A DNA stretch of 6,662 nucleotides from assembly GCA_947506075.1 (NCBI GenBank), contig CANNNN010000143.1, positions 1 to 6,662 on the forward strand. Direction: 5' to 3'. Positions 6,639-6,662 of the stretch are shown in pieces. The position numbers and the translations under genes are program-made. Source of the stretch: Methylococcaceae bacterium. GTDB lineage: Bacteria > Pseudomonadota > Gammaproteobacteria > Methylococcales > Methylomonadaceae. The stretch's first letter is position 1, and each line of letters starts with the position of its first letter. The notes beneath the pieces are model-generated. The model worked only from the letters and a program-made list of their open reading frames with translations. It ran no database searches and was not told where the DNA came from.

Positions 6639-6662
6639 AAGAAAAAGCAAAGCTGCATAAAA
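6629..6662 (+). CDS. Start of an open frame running off the window, possibly a transposase
   Basis: The frame is open from 6593, after a TAA at 6590-6592, to the window edge. It reads NKQNKAKRIRLILTEEEKAKLHK. It contains no ATG or GTG; the only usual start in this stretch is TTG at 6629, giving LTEEEKAKLHK. A short basic-hydrophobic strand followed by LTEEE and a helix resembles the first residues of some IS630-type transposases. Eleven residues cannot establish a family. TTG 6629-6631 lies inside the right arm of the inverted repeat at 6584-6638, so the hairpin could hide the start. The real start may lie outside the window, or the frame may be non-coding. Confidence 0.25.
   Translation, partial: MTEEEKAKLHK

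Overview
The window reads as a chromosomal segment of a gammaproteobacterium. The Slp-type outer-membrane lipoprotein is a family found mainly in that class, and the tRNA-Leu(UAA) has an encoded CCA end. The overall look resembles gamma-methanotrophs (Methylococcales), but that is an impression from gene style and composition, not a demonstrated placement.

Layout. Positions 1-260 hold a minus-strand stable-RNA unit: a strong -10 element with a GC-rich discriminator (about 190-202), a class II tRNA-Leu(UAA) gene (86-172) and an intrinsic terminator (45-73). Next, also on the minus strand, is a Slp-family lipoprotein gene (267-794) with a good ribosome binding site and a weak terminator candidate (236-256). 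A 147-base divergent spacer (795-941) separates it from two large plus-strand genes. The first encodes a 1083-residue SWIM zinc-finger SNF2 ATPase (942-4193). After a 153-base spacer holding a GC-rich perfect-stem hairpin (4238-4260) comes a 712-residue RecQ helicase (4347-6485) with complete helicase, zinc-binding, RQC and HRDC parts and an extra C-terminal helix-turn-helix extension.

Downstream of recQ the sequence changes character. Only 21 bases after the recQ stop there is an 18-codon reading frame whose first 16 residues look like the start of a NUDIX hydrolase, and the resemblance then ends abruptly at a stop codon. AT-rich DNA follows, with a long imperfect inverted repeat (6584-6638) containing short tandem repeats. 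An open frame with no ATG runs off the window edge. The simplest reading is that a NUDIX gene once sat behind recQ and was cut by a mobile element whose left end lies at about 6557-6662. This is inference, and the window ends before it can be settled.

How the genes fit together. The SNF2 ATPase, RecQ and the former NUDIX gene would form a same-strand genome-maintenance cluster: duplex DNA remodelling, 3'-5' unwinding and possibly nucleotide-pool sanitation. The tRNA and Slp genes are unrelated neighbours on the other strand. I found no CRISPR array, toxin-antitoxin pair, prophage gene or clearly new defence system. The most interesting part is the junction at the right end.
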